Source: Pelargonium nanum
Taxonomy: Eukaryota > Streptophyta > Magnoliopsida > Geraniales > Geraniaceae
NCBI GenBank assembly: GCA_036897485.1
Contig: JAYMTF010000081.1
Location: forward strand, 1 to 57,641
Direction: 5' to 3'
Length of the DNA: 57,641 nt
Part shown: one piece after another, positions 11,526 to 24,011 of the stretch
Numbering within the stretch: position 1 is the stretch's first letter
Layout of the letters: every line of letters begins with the position of its first letter
Made by a program: the position numbers and the translations under genes
The notes under the pieces: model-generated
What the model saw: only the letters and a program-made list of their open reading frames with translations
Told to the model about the DNA's origin: nothing
Database searches by the model: none

Positions 11526-11830
11526 TCAACATGGAGAAACGGAGACGAATTTGGATGAAATTGAAGAAGAAGAAGAGAGAGAGTCGCAGATAGAGAAGAG
11601 GAGTGAATGGGTGTATTTCAAAAAGAGTCCATGTGAAGATTGGGCAGGAGGTGAGGAAAAAAAATAAGAGTCTGTTTCTCTCTCTTGCTCAGCAGACAAG
11701 CCCCATAAAAGAGCAACAATGGAGAGAGCTCGAAGCCAGCAAAGCAGAGGTCCAGCTATGGGCTCCACACCACAATGGTTAGAGAGAGAAAGTTGCAGAG
11801 AAGAGAGAGAGAGAGAGAGTCAATGGAGTG
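11526..11830 (-). promoter_or_regulatory. CT-rich leader/promoter of the PP2C gene
   Basis: Read on the minus strand this stretch is rich in CTCTCT runs, including a nine-unit GA/CT repeat at 11802-11819 and further runs near 11570-11580 and 11670-11690. Such Y-patch or GAGA-like tracts are typical of plant core promoters and leaders. The transcription start is not resolved. A 77-codon frame on the minus strand inside it is probably non-coding. Confidence 0.5.
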
Positions 11831-14800
11831 TGTTGTGTGGGAGAGAATGATACTGTGTACGGCAGGTTCGTGGAGTTTTCATGAAATGGGGTTCACGTGG
11901 AAGCCTGTGACTCATCACTCTGATACCAACTGTAACTCACTATTTCCTTCTCATCTGGGTTGTTACTATTTAATTAAAAAAAAAACACAAATTGTCGAAA
12001 ATTCAAATAATAATAAGAATACGAGTTAAATTGTTTTTCTCTTTGGACTGGCATTTTTTTTAAGTGTCTAATTAAGATTTAGCATGATTTGAGTCATTGG
12101 ACTTGTATAACTTTTTAACTAAACTCACGTTATCGGTTATAATCGGTTTTGACGTGACAGTTAGTTAGGATGACACTCTTCTCTAGATCCATGGATTGGG
12201 ACCCATATTCCAGCCAGTTAGGGTGACACTCTTCTCCGGATCAAGTGCTTCCCTTGTATTTTGATGTTTGGTGTAGGGACTTTGTTCGGTCTTGAGCTAG
12301 TTGTTTTTCGGGTACGGTCTTTTATTCCTTTGTACTTTTATTTTTTCTTATTGGGATTTTTAATAAGAGTACCGCTTGCTTATGGGAAAAAAAATTGGAA
12401 CGAAAATGTTTCATTTTTTGAGATAAAGTTGTTTTAGCATTCTTACCTCAAAAAAATGAAATGAAACGTTATCGTTTCATCTATCGCAGTTGGAGTATGA
12501 CTTGTACTGATGACGCGGTCTAAAATTTTAGGTGGCATGATGACGTGTTCTATCCCGACTATAAACGGTAACATAGGTTTAATTCAATAGAGAAAAAATT
12601 GAAACCAATGGCTCGAAACAAGCTAAACCTTAATTATGGATTAAAATGGTAAAAAAATTGTCATCCCGTGTATGGCAAAACCAATTAACCTTAATAATAA
12701 AAACTACAATTTTTAATTTTTAATTTTTAATTTTCACAATTAATAGGATTTAAACAAATAAGTGATCCACTTGGTATTGACACGTGTCCTGTTTTGGAGG
12801 CGGCAGTGGGAGATTTCTGTGCCTCGCGAGGTGGTAAACAAAGCCCATTTACAGGTTTCACAAATCATAGCCCAATCTTGATTTTTATTTTTATTTTTAT
12901 TTTTCTGAATTAAGTGATAAGTGAATCCAACTTGATTGGTTATTGATTAACACTTATCAATTATGATTATCAATGTGCACTTTCATTTGATCCATTATAT
13001 TATGCTAAGATTCAACGTTCAAACCTATATTATATTATTATCTATATATGTTGTACTAATTAAGATCTGTAAGGTGCATTAAAGCAGTACTACATTGCAT
13101 TTTTTATTTTTGGTGTAAACTCTATTGTTATTGTAACATGGTACGAATCAACAATATAGTATCTACACTATTAATACGAAATTCTATTTTGCTTTCCATC
13201 CCGCGAACGCGACTATTGAGTCATAGCGGATAAAATGAATAGAACCGAGAGAATAAGGATCGTTTGAGCTTCAAGATCTCATATTTTCACGAGAGAAAGA
13301 AAGAAAGAGGAGTAGAGGTATTTGCTAAGAGAGAGGATAGAGCTGCTATGAGATCAAAGGGTATAAAGCATTGAGATCAAATTAGTGTTAGTTAGAGTTG
13401 ATGTGAGTTACATGGGCGATCTAGGAAGAAGAGTGTGGTGACAGTTGTCTCTATTGAATTTTTTTGTTAAGAAATTATCATGTATTTTTATTGATTTTTA
13501 TTTTTATCTCTACTATTTTTTAAATTTTGCCTCCACAAAATGTTGAATTTTATAATATGTCCCATTAATTTAAAACATTTTATCATTGCCTTATAATCTT
13601 GCCCCCGTTGAGTAAATATTATGGATTCTTCTCTGACCTTAGTATTTTACGAGATACACGTTGATTAAAGTTAGTGAACTCATGATCCATTTAATGACCT
13701 GTAAATTGGATGAAATTGAACTGTAGAGCGAACGACTTGAACTAGAACGATTTTTTAAATTGTGCGTCTGTATTGTGTACATTTCATATTGATAGATTAT
13801 CAATTTATTTTGAACATTGATAAAGGACAGTGAAAGTCGGCTCAACGGCCCTTTGATTGGTGACTGAGCTTATTTGCTGACTTTCCGGCTATGTGTTTTT
13901 TCCATTTTAGGGAAGATATATGGCAACATTGACTTTCACGAATACGTATGAATTCAGTTTTCTTTCCTTTAATGGGATTATATACTTCTAATTTCAATTC
14001 TGTGAATCCCAAAGTTAACTTTGTGATTAGTACTGAAAATTTAGACACAACATAAACTTATGACAAATTTAAGTTGATTCAGGTGAAATTTAATCTGACT
14101 TGTATCGACTAGCTCAAATCATTTGACATATAAGTTGTTTCGGGCTTAATCCGTTTAATTACAGATCATGTACCATGTTTTTTTAATGTAAAAAAAATAT
14201 GTTTAATGAAACATGTAGTGTAATTCATTTATGAATCACACATTTAAGGATAAAAAATGTAATATTTGAAACATGTAAAAAATAATCTATATAAATTAAA
14301 TGAGTCAAATAAATTGGATTGTATGTCAACATAAACTCATTTATTTATTTAATCATTTATTTATGTTTACGTGTTCGTTCGAGTCGTATAATTTTGAACA
14401 AAAATATTTAAACGTGTTAATCGTGTCATGTCGTGTCAACTCACTTATAAATATACTGTATTCGTGTCATATAATTCAACTTGTTTAATAATCTGATCGA
14501 AATCACGTAGGCAACATATATCATAACTAGAAAGTGGCAATTTGCGAGTCGTGGTTGCGTGTCTTACTGAAACTTTAGTAATACATGAAAATAACCCACA
14601 AACACATATTGTCACCTAACTCAACTTTTATAAAATTGAAAGATTAGTTCACTCCTAATTAATTGACAATTTATTCACCCATGTTAAAATTATGACTTTA
14701 TAACTTTCATTTTCAAACTCCATCTCATCATTTTGACCGCAATCTGTCATATAATAAATTAATAGCACAACTTCTAGTATCAATTACTACTTCATTTATA

Positions 14801-15334
14801 TTAGTGGGCTTAATTTTCAATAAGCCAGATTTAAACATCAGAAAATTGAGATTTGAAGTATAGTCAATTGTCCCATATTCTAAACAAGTTCTATTCCATA
14901 TTCAATCATTCACACATTTCCTCTATAGTTCAATTGTATTATTGGTTATGGGGAGCCATTTTCTTATAGCTAGTACAATTACATGCTATTTTCTTGCCCT
15001 CCAATTTCTTTTGGATATAACTTGACTATGTGGAGAACCCATATATAGTCAATGACTATCACAATGGACAAAGGTCACTTGTCAAGGGCTTAAAATTTCT
15101 TAAATGGTATATATAGCATCCCATATACCAAATGACTAGGTATATATAATTTTGATTGAAGTGCATGGGTTTGAACTTTGAATAGTCTACATTGCATGAA
15201 GCACATGACTCTTATTTGATGTAATTAATCATATAAACACATGTGAGAGTAGGTCAATATCTCAACTTTAGATATAACCCACCTTTGAAAGTAGGTGAAA
15301 GTTGATCTAACATTCCATATATATCACGATTAAC
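11831..15334. other. AT-rich intergenic DNA, no gene seen
   Basis: No open frame here resembles a known protein. Visible structure: a 27-bp imperfect direct repeat (12163-12189 and 12216-12242, core AGTTAGGGTGACACTCTTCT); an imperfect inverted repeat (12398-12428 with 12447-12479); tandem AATTTTT units near 12710-12735 and ATTTTT units at 12881-12905; and a CGTGTTAATCGTGTCATG stretch near 14413, of a kind common in degenerate plant repeats. The rest looks like decayed, unassignable sequence. Confidence 0.6.
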
Positions 15335-15339
15335 AACTA

Positions 15340-15433
15340 TTTTTTATTTTTTTATAAGCAAGTGTAACAACCGAGACTCGAACATGAGATCTTAAAAGAA
15401 GTAAGTGTCTTAAGCCACTTGCCTCATTGATGG
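15340..15433 (-). mobile_element. short tRNA-derived SINE-like copy
   Basis: On the minus strand a box-A-like stretch (GAGGCAAGTGG near 15415-15425) is followed by a good box B (GTTCGAGTCTC, 15373-15383) and then an A-rich end (T-rich on the plus strand, 15340-15355). This is the layout of a tRNA-derived SINE. The copy is only about 95 bp and no clear target duplication was found. Confidence 0.5.
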
Positions 15434-16997
15434 TTGTTAGATTCACAACAAATTATACTGTGTTTTTTTTATATATATTAATGTGTCTCTTATATATTGT
15501 TCTTGTGTTAAAATAATTATAGTACTTTCTTACAACTCTAAAGTTTTAGGGGACAAAATAAATGGGTGAGGTCCAAAGAACCGTGTTGAAGATTAGGGTT
15601 CTTGATACTCAGTTTTAAGAACCTACACAACAATAGCATATCGTTAGTAGGAGATTTGGGTGGGGGCCTGAAAATCTGTCTTGTGCGTAAGAGTAAAAAT
15701 CTATTGCGGAGGATCCAAACCATAGCTTGCTAGAGTGGATTTTAGAGAGAGAAAGTAAGACATCTATAATGTTATCCTAATCTATTACTAAAAAAATGAG
15801 ATATTTATACATACAAACCAAGTCGATAATGTGGCGGCATATGATTAGATTATTGATGTGGGGTCCTTTTTGGGCCCATTATATATGAACTTGGGTCCTA
15901 ACTTCTTGGACGCGACTTCCACGTGCGTTGGATGAGTCTCAAAACCTCCATGCTCCCTTCAAATAATATTGATGATTTGAACTATGGGTCGGGTTTGGGT
16001 CAAAAGACGTTCACCATAACCCAACCCAAATACCCAATGACGCATAGAAGAGTATAATAACATTGAAGTTACACTCGTATTATGCATTGTGTGAATGGAT
16101 TACGTTTCTTAATATCATTTATGATTATCATTGCTAGTTACTTAATAAGTTTCCTAATATCAAATAGTTATATTAATACATTATAATGTTGTACTAACAA
16201 TACAGAAATTATTAAACAAATATCTAAAAACTTGTGAAAATGAAAAATGTCTAGACACTATCAAAAACTAATATAAAACGCATGTGGTTCTAGGCTTGTA
16301 GCTAGCTCATCACCTAGTTTCTGTTTTGGCAAATTACTCGACAAGTGAATTGTTTTGTTTCATTTTCATAGATTTGCTTGTTTGTTCTATATATGTAACT
16401 GGTGATTCCTTTTCCGATAGGTTTGATCACTTGTTTTCTATTACGCTCTTTTTGTTTATTTGTTTCCCATGATTTTCTCATTAAATGGAAATAAATGTTC
16501 ATCGTCACATGCACTATTATATATCAAAATGGGTTTATTTTGTTGTCACAAGAAAAAAGTAGTTTAGTTCCATTGAAGATTATATGGTTAATCCTTATTT
16601 TGGCAGACATGTCATAACACTAAAAAGGGTCCTTGTTCACTGCAATTTATGTGTTGTGTGCATATTGCTTTGCACTTTGAATAAGCTTGTAGAGGTATAT
16701 ACTTCTAGTTGATCTAGGGTTCAAAAGTTAAAACTAGTTCGTGTACGACGTAGCCCATGACCGTTCACACGGTGAGTACATGGTTACTTGTGCGATATAT
16801 GAAATCTCACTGGCGCATGACCGTGTAACTCTCTTGGGATCAGATCGTTTCACGTCTTTTTTTCGTTATAACGATCTTTCTTTTCTAACATTAGACTCCG
16901 CAATGTCAACTAGAGAGCCACCTCAAAACATATATTAATAGTCAATGAACCGATCATTTTTATTTTATTTTACAAACAATAGTTTGTATACACATGT
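15434..16997. other. AT-rich intergenic DNA, no gene seen
   Basis: I find no supported gene, RNA or clear repeat boundary. Two phrases of the 'GGGTCGGGTTTGGGTC / ACCCAACCCAAATACCC' kind near 15985-16040 hint at another hAT-like fragment, but ends are not visible. Confidence 0.55.
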
Positions 16998-17005
16998 ATA
17001 TTTAT

Positions 17006-17253
17006 TAGAGCGGGCAAGACGGACCCGACCCGGCGGGTACTAAAAACCCAACTCGTTTTTGGCGGGTTTAGGTATGTAGTTATCAGCTCAAAATAATTGG
17101 GTCGGCATACACCCACAAAAAAAAAGTATGTTTTATGCCTAAAACCTGAAATCTGACTCTATCCGAAAATCAACCTAAAAATCCTATAAAGTCGGATTAA
17201 GATTAGGGTTCATCAACCTAAACCCGATCGAACCCTACCTTTTGCCACCTCTA
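17006..17253. mobile_element. hAT-type MITE, 248 bp
   Basis: The left end reads TAGAGCGGGCAAGACGG and the reverse complement of the right end TAGAGGTGGCAAAAGGTAGGG, a typical plant hAT MITE terminus. The interior is rich in GACCCGACCC and AACCCGAT words, also typical of that family. The flanking octamers ATATTTAT (16998-17005) and ATGCTTAT (17254-17261) match at six of eight positions, consistent with an aged 8-bp target duplication. It encodes no protein. Confidence 0.7.
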
Positions 17254-18065
17254 ATGCTTATCCACACATTTTTTTTGGACGGCGGGTCTACAATAAGTGC
17301 AATCATCATGTGGTGTATATATAAATGGTCCATTAATATCAGTTATTGGTTACATTACATTCAACTTTATGATATGTTGGTTGCTTCATATGGTATATGA
17401 TATAACTCAAAACCTAAACACGTTTCTTGATGCATGCACCAATTAAGCGGCAAAACCTTGTGTTTTGCATTTATAATAAGCTTTTTAATGTTGTTCGACA
17501 CCAACAATGAGCTTCGAGGGACCAAATGTGCAACATGTCATGCTCAACTTTTATTGCCTTCATTTTTGCATATGCGTAGTGTTGTGGTTCCGCAAAAGTT
17601 TTTGATGCATTATTTGATTACCATAACCTTTCTTTGCTTTCACGTGACAATGTTGTTAGGGTCGCATGTGATTTGAAACTCTTTCACAATATTGAGCTCA
17701 CTTAGTGAACTCAATCTCAATTGTTATATATATAGAGAGAGATCTAGAGAGTCAATTTTTTGACTTTTTTCTTTCTTGCGATGCATTGATGAGATATATA
17801 TACCGAAAATGGTGGTTTATCGGACTAGCTAGTCTGGGGTACTGAGACCCAAAGGGTCATTACTCAATACATAACAAAGCATTACAATCCACAAGTGGGT
17901 TTGGGCAAAAAAAAAAAAAAACAAGGAAAGCTAAGAAAGAAATGGAGTGAAAACTATTGAGGGCGTTTGCAACAAAATTGATTTCTCTAACGATGAATCT
18001 AATTATTAAACATCACAACACCAATCAAGACCGCCTTATTTCTACAAGAGTCGATAATGGAAGCC
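17254..18065. other. intergenic, no gene seen
   Basis: AT-rich DNA with a short A-run near 17910-17924. Small open frames, such as 17434-17676, resemble nothing I know. The part next to 18066 may be decayed flank of the RNase H relic. Confidence 0.5.
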
Positions 18066-18287
18066 TTAATAATGCTTGGTGAAATAGCCGGGTTTAACAA
18101 GATCAACTGCACAAACTGATTCATACTCAATGACGGCTTTAATGACATCAATGATCAAGTTAAGCTTGAGTCCATCAAGGATAACCCATAGCTTGGCTAG
18201 TAAGGTCTGAAAGTACGTCAGGTTCCTCGAGTAACCACCCAACCAAATTTCAAGATGATTCTTGACAACCGAGTCAACACCATTCAA
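18066..18287 (-). pseudogene. RNase H-like (RVT_3) relic, LINE-type
   Basis: A 73-codon minus-strand frame contains the stretch GGYSRN, LAKLWVILDGLKL and, further on, CAVDLV. This is the pattern of the plant RVT_3 RNase H domain (usual forms: GGFARN, AELWAVLDGLQLAW), found in LINE-like elements and in many orphan plant genes. The fragment has lost the N-terminal catalytic Asp region and the end of the domain, so it is a relic and not a working enzyme. No reverse transcriptase is visible beside it. Confidence 0.6.
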
Positions 18288-21200
18288 CTAGTAGCTCCCC
18301 CATTTTCTTATAACTTCTAACACCGCCATTCAATATGATTCGAATTCACTGTACAAAAAATTGTGACACTTCAACTATTATACATTATCATCACGTACAC
18401 AATTTTGCACCACAAAAATGCAATTTTTGAGGCATGGCTGGTCTTCTCCGGAGATCAAGCAAAAGGGTAGATGGAAAATAATAAAGACAATAAACAAAAG
18501 AAGAGTGAAAATGGTAGGGTAAAATCTAAAATGATTGAGACACTGATGTAACATCTTTCACCTATGTCACACACTCACACTGTCCTTGACAAACATTCAT
18601 GAAATGCACGTTTTGGCTTCTTGAGTCAATGGCTGAAAAAATGTGGATCACAATGTAGTTTCCATCCCTTGTTCTTCGCCGGTTGCCGGCTGGAAGAGCA
18701 CCATATTACTTGGATATGCATGAAGCGACCAGACAAAGGTGCATGCATTTTAATCATCACAAATAATGATCGATTTCGGATCAGAATTGGGTTAGAGTTC
18801 AACAATTTTCGTCACCTATACTTGAATCCATACATACACAGACATTTCTAAATGTCTAAAGAAAACTACAAGAGTGACACTACGAAAAATTAATTAAGGA
18901 TCTGAACTGAGTATGTTGTGATCGATATACCTAGTTCAATACTATATATAAACTCAAAATCCTTAGACGAGTAGTATAGGTACTAGGGTTCAAATAATAA
19001 CTTAAGGTGTCACAAACTTTATTTGTATTTGACGTTAGGCGTTTTAGTACTCATCCCACAAGCGTATACTTACTTCTACAATAAACATGTGTCACGTGTT
19101 AAACTTAAATACAGAAATAATTCATTAGATTGTGTTCTCTCTCTCTCTCTTCATTTGTGTACTTGTGTGAACAAAAATGAATAATCACATGAAAAATGTC
19201 ATGAATTTGTTGCCAATGCCTAAACTTCCAAAATGAGGGGAAAGGGTCCATCTTGTTCAACAAAATTGCTCTCAAGAATCCATAGCCAACGTTCTTTTTT
19301 TGTTCTTTTTTGTGTGATGGATATGGGAGATAAAGATATGTCCCTATACCTAACATAACATTGAATGTCAAATCTCATAATACAATTGATTTAACCATAT
19401 GTGACTTTATATCGATATTGTTTATAAAAATATATATTATAATCTTGCTATGTAAATTTCATATCATCAACCCCAATTAAAACAATAAATTATAAATTCG
19501 ACCCTATTCAATTAAATGTTGAATGTCACTACTCTTCCCTTTTCCCAGATTAAAGAAAAAACAAAACTTGAAAATAAATAATTATTGAGCTATATCAAAT
19601 CTTAGAGTCTCTAGTTTGCCACGTGAACAAAATAAGACATGCCCTAATTAATACTCATCCCCACCATCTCTTAAAATCTTATTTTCTATCTTCTTCAATA
19701 AGTCCCAACCTTCACACCACCATGATCCATTTGTTTTACACCATTTAATTTGAACCCTCAGGTGTTCGATGAAATGCCACAGTGAATAGAAAAAACCAAG
19801 AAACTGCAGCTTGCACAAATAATGTGGGATCTGGACTCAAGTTGATCAAATTTCTGGGTCCTACTCCTAACCTCTACCCTTATTCAACAATGTGTTATTT
19901 ATACATTAAAGGGAGAGGAAAAAGAAAAGAAGAATATAAACCATATTTTTCATTTTAGACTAAGTTAATTAAATAAATGAAATAATGACATCACGTTTAA
20001 ATTTTAGTATACAATGACTTAGCTTTTCACCCTCCTCATCCGAATCACTTTTATAAAAGAGCCTCAAGAGGGCCAAATAACATGAGAGTTTGGAATACGA
20101 TTGATTCCACTCTCTCATAATTATATATGATTGACGGTGAGAAATCTAAGCTAAGTCACCAACAAGGTTATGACATCTCATTAACAAATTAGATCTAATA
20201 GATCGCTTGATCACTCTGCTCCCACAAATTTATTGAAATGAGTATAAACAAATTTTGACTTAGTTTGAACCAAATAACCACGCCTCGTAGTTTTTATTTT
20301 CTCTCTATGCCGATTGATAATAAATTAATATCCATTTTATTAGGACAAGACCAAATCGATTCATCGAAGTTGATTAAACGTCTTCAAATATATTTGAAAG
20401 AGAAATTTAAGATCAAGATATAAGAAATGTTTATAATTAGGTGAGTATTATTTACATGAATGAAATGATTGATTGAAATTAATGAAATGTTACCACAAAT
20501 GAAAGTTTTATTGTTTTTCTCCAGCGTGGTGGGTCATGAATCACTTGACTTCATGCCATAAATCCAAAAAACCATGCAGAAACTATGGATCACATAATAA
20601 TTTGAAGAATGGCACAAAAATTTGATTATCATGTTTCAACCACCGGGAGGGTCGACGATCGATGCATGGCAGATTCGGATAATAATGGAACCGATCTTGC
20701 TTTGCCCCTTTCAACTCATATCAAATCACTCCAAAAACTTTGGTGAAAAACATTGTGCTTAGTCTAGCTAGGGTTTTGCACAATTCACCAAATGTGGACC
20801 TATCTATTATTGTCAGGAGCAAAACAAAACAAAAAAACTGTACATGGGCTTGGATTGAATTACAAAAAAAATGTACTTAAACGACTCAGTTGAGACCTTC
20901 CTTAAGTACTCATTTGTTAAGTGAAAAAATCAAACATTGTCACGTCATGTTAGATAGAAGTTGTTTTCAATGTCTTAATATGTTTTTAATCGCTAACTAG
21001 TTAAACAAACCGTTAAAACAATTCATATGTGCTGTTATATCTTGAGATGAACCAATGAGAGTGTGATTAGGATTAGGGTTAGTGTTTGTTGATCCATGTA
21101 TTGAAATAGAATATTGACCACTTATTTGGACTAAACCCAACTGCCTAAACCTCCATTGAAAGCTATGTTTTTAGCTCATTCCATGTGAAAAGCTAAAATA

Positions 21201-22129
21201 TTTGATAATTCAAGTGTGATGTATGCCATGATGCATGTTTAGGAAATTAAAAGAAATCAAAATTTTGAATAGTCAAGTTTTCTTAAATGTTGAAATGAAT
21301 CTCAATGCCATGAATCTCAAAGCTGGTCCTTATCAATGAGGAATCTCTATAATTATTTGTGGAAATTACATTACATTATGGATGGATAAAAATATATATT
21401 TAATGTTTATGTGGAGGCTAGATATAACAGATAAAATTGTTTCAATGTATTTTTTAAAGATTTGTAATTGAAAAAATGTTGAATGATTTTGTCCCAAAAA
21501 TAGACCATCTAACTGAAGCTAAAACTAGCTACTTATTCCCATATTTGGAGGGTTTGATAGGGACTTGAAACTAATAACAATAATTTACGCCTTTTTTTTG
21601 CTATTTTACTCGATCTTCCTCTTTTTATGGACATCAATTATTGTAGAAAAGTTAGCTATATACTCCAAATAGATGGAGAGATTGTAGAAAAGGTTAAAAT
21701 TGCAATAATGTGGAATGGTTAAGCAGTGAGATAAATTACGTTTTTGTTCGACAAAATAGTTTCTCAAAGTAGAAATAATTCCACCCGAAAAAGTATTATA
21801 TAAAGAACACATACTTTCACAAATTTTTTTTTATTAAAAACTGCTTGTCTAAATATTTTTAGTTTTCACAATATGTTTAATGTTCGTCCAAACATTTTCT
21901 TACCTACCTTATACTATTTTCAGTGTTCATCGTAATTTGTGCACTTGTGTGTACATTTATTTATGAACTTATTAGCTAGATGATAAGACAAATCAAACAT
22001 AAGTATATGACATGATATTTTCAAAGAATGATTAATCTATTTTGCTCCAAAATGAATTGGTTGTTATTCTTTGCACTTGTATAATTCAAACATAAACCTT
22101 TTTATTTTATTTTCATAGTTGTTGATTAG
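18288..22129. other. AT-rich intergenic DNA, no gene seen
   Basis: Nearly 4 kb without a recognisable gene or bounded repeat. A CT repeat occurs at about 19136-19151. Open frames are short and without family resemblance (for example 18621-18851 and 19105-19371). Promoters of long non-coding RNAs or small hairpin RNAs cannot be excluded by eye. Confidence 0.55.
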
Positions 22130-22290
22130 TTTTTTTTTTATCAGTAACAGAATATCAAACTCGAAGTAACAATGTTTCTCACACCCCAAAGGGAGCGTCA
22201 CCCTAACCCCAACTCATACCGTCGACAATGAGGCTTTAACTTGAGACCTCAGAGAAAATCCAAAGTGTATAATTAATCACTTCGCGCCCA
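22130..22290 (-). mobile_element. tRNA-derived SINE, family 1 copy
   Basis: Read on the minus strand the copy begins GGGCGCGAAGTGATTAA (box-A region), has a degenerate box B in GGTCTCAAGTTAAAGCC, and ends CTGATAAAAAAAAA (T-run 22130-22139 on the plus strand). It is clearly related to the copy at 25211-25384: both share TGTCGACGGTATG, TTGTTACTTCGAGT and the GATAAAAA end, in the same orientation. Confidence 0.65.
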
Positions 22291-23871
22291 ACATGTCTTG
22301 GCACATTAATATTGTTATATGTAAATCATTTGATAAAATTAAATGTGAGGTCTCAAGTTTTAAATTTGAATTAACTGACATCTCTATCCTTCTTTGTCTG
22401 TGCAATACTAAAATGTTAGAAAACCAATGGATTTGAAATGAAAATTAAGAAAGACAAAAATGGTATGATAGATGAGATCAGTGGTGACGAATTTTGTGCC
22501 AAAGTTAGCTGAATATTTGTATACAATTTGTTGAACTGAAACCACACTACAAAGCAACTAGAAAATAACATTATTTATTGCCAAGGAATTAATGTGAGAC
22601 CAATCCTCTTGTTTCATGCATATAAATTATATATTAATGATTTATGCCTATATATGTGTTCGTTTTTTTTTTTTTTTGATGCAAGCCTATATATGTTGTT
22701 GAAAAGTCACAATATATCAATTTGATTGACTCTATGATTTGGACTTAGATGTTTCGTTTTGGACTACATTTCACAGTTTCAAACAATTTACTTAAGTTAT
22801 TGCTTTAGATTAAATCAATCAATCAATCAAATGATACTCTTTTCATATAATTTATATGCTTTCTCAATACATCACTTTGTGAATCGAAAATTGAATCTTC
22901 GTCAGCATTCTTTGTTTGCGCGTGTATAATCTCTGCATAATATATATGATTATAATGCTGTACCATGACTTTTGATAAACATTAAGGGGTCCTTTGAATT
23001 TTGTAGTTGGTATTCATATATCTCAATTTCACAGCATTATAACAGTCGTTTTAATTTCATATGTTTCAAATGTGTTTTTGTCTCTGTCTAGATCAGATGT
23101 TACTACGATAAATGTTATTTAAAAATAATATTGAATGCAAACGTAATAGTATTTTGTAGTATCATAATTAGTTGATATAGACATGTGAGGCTGCAAATTT
23201 CAGTCTTTCATTACTTCTTTAATTAAACTTTTATAATGATGATTAATGAAATGTCACAAAAATAAAAGCCTAAACAATTTTTTATTAATAGTAATGAAAA
23301 GGCAATTTTTGTCTCATATCAAAAACATTATTGAGTTCATCATTTTGTTTTTCAAATGTCACTGAAACATAAAGTGATCAATCACATCTTCCAGGAATAT
23401 TATGGCCTGCACAAATATTAATCATTTAATTACACTAATCAGTCCATGATTTGCTTGATAAGTGCAATGACAATTCTTAAATATTGACTTGCACAAATGC
23501 TTAGGTTCAGATCAGATGAACCTTGAAGATTCAAATATGCTTGGATCAGTTGTAACCTGGAACCAACCTCAATATGTGCATTTTCACGCTTTATTGGAAA
23601 TTAATATTTTAAACGTCCAATCTAAACTACTTTTAAAAGTGATGAATGTTTTACGCGGGTGATGTGATGCATTTGAGTTTAAAAGAGATATATGATTGAA
23701 ATATACATTAACAATGTTTATATTGTTTTATATAATAAAAAAGATATATATGTTCATTTCGATCCGTTGTCTTATATTTTGTTTGCTGTTACTTTATTTT
23801 ATTTGTATATGATCTACAAAATTGTCCAAACTTTTAATTTACAAATAGGAACTAAAAATATTTCATATGAC
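22291..23871. other. AT-rich intergenic DNA, no gene seen
   Basis: No supported gene. GAGGTCTCAAGTTTTAAATT at about 22347-22366 resembles a box B region and could be a further SINE scrap, but no box A or tail is evident. Tandem ATCA units lie near 22815-22830. Confidence 0.5.
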
Positions 23872-24011
23872 TCCTAGGGGGTGGCGCAATGGTCAAGACA
23901 CACATCTTCATGTAGGAGGTCGTGAGTTCAAATCTCATTGCGTCGGGAGGGGTGATTTTTGAGTTAAAAAGGGAGAGCTACCCCTGTTGTGTAGCTCAAT
24001 TTAAAAAAAAA
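23872..24011 (+). mobile_element. tRNA-derived SINE, family 2 copy
   Basis: A perfect internal box A (TGGCGCAATGG, 23882-23892) and a good box B (AGTTCAAATCT, 23925-23935) stand at polymerase III spacing. They are followed by about 70 bp of unrelated body and an A9 tail (24003-24011). Imperfect flanking duplications TATTTCATATGA (23859-23870) and TATTGCATATAC (24012-24023) support retroposition. The head lacks a pairing acceptor stem, so it is not a working tRNA gene. Confidence 0.75.

Noticed and set aside
11526-11768. 80-codon minus-strand frame with a hydrophobic start in the PP2C leader
   Set aside because: It lies in the CT-rich leader region; Leu/Ser richness follows from base composition.
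22347-22366. Fifth SINE copy
   Set aside because: A box-B-like word alone, without box A or an A-rich tail.
23872-23945. tRNA gene
   Set aside because: Box A and box B are good, but there is no pairing acceptor stem and an A-tail follows, so it is a SINE head.
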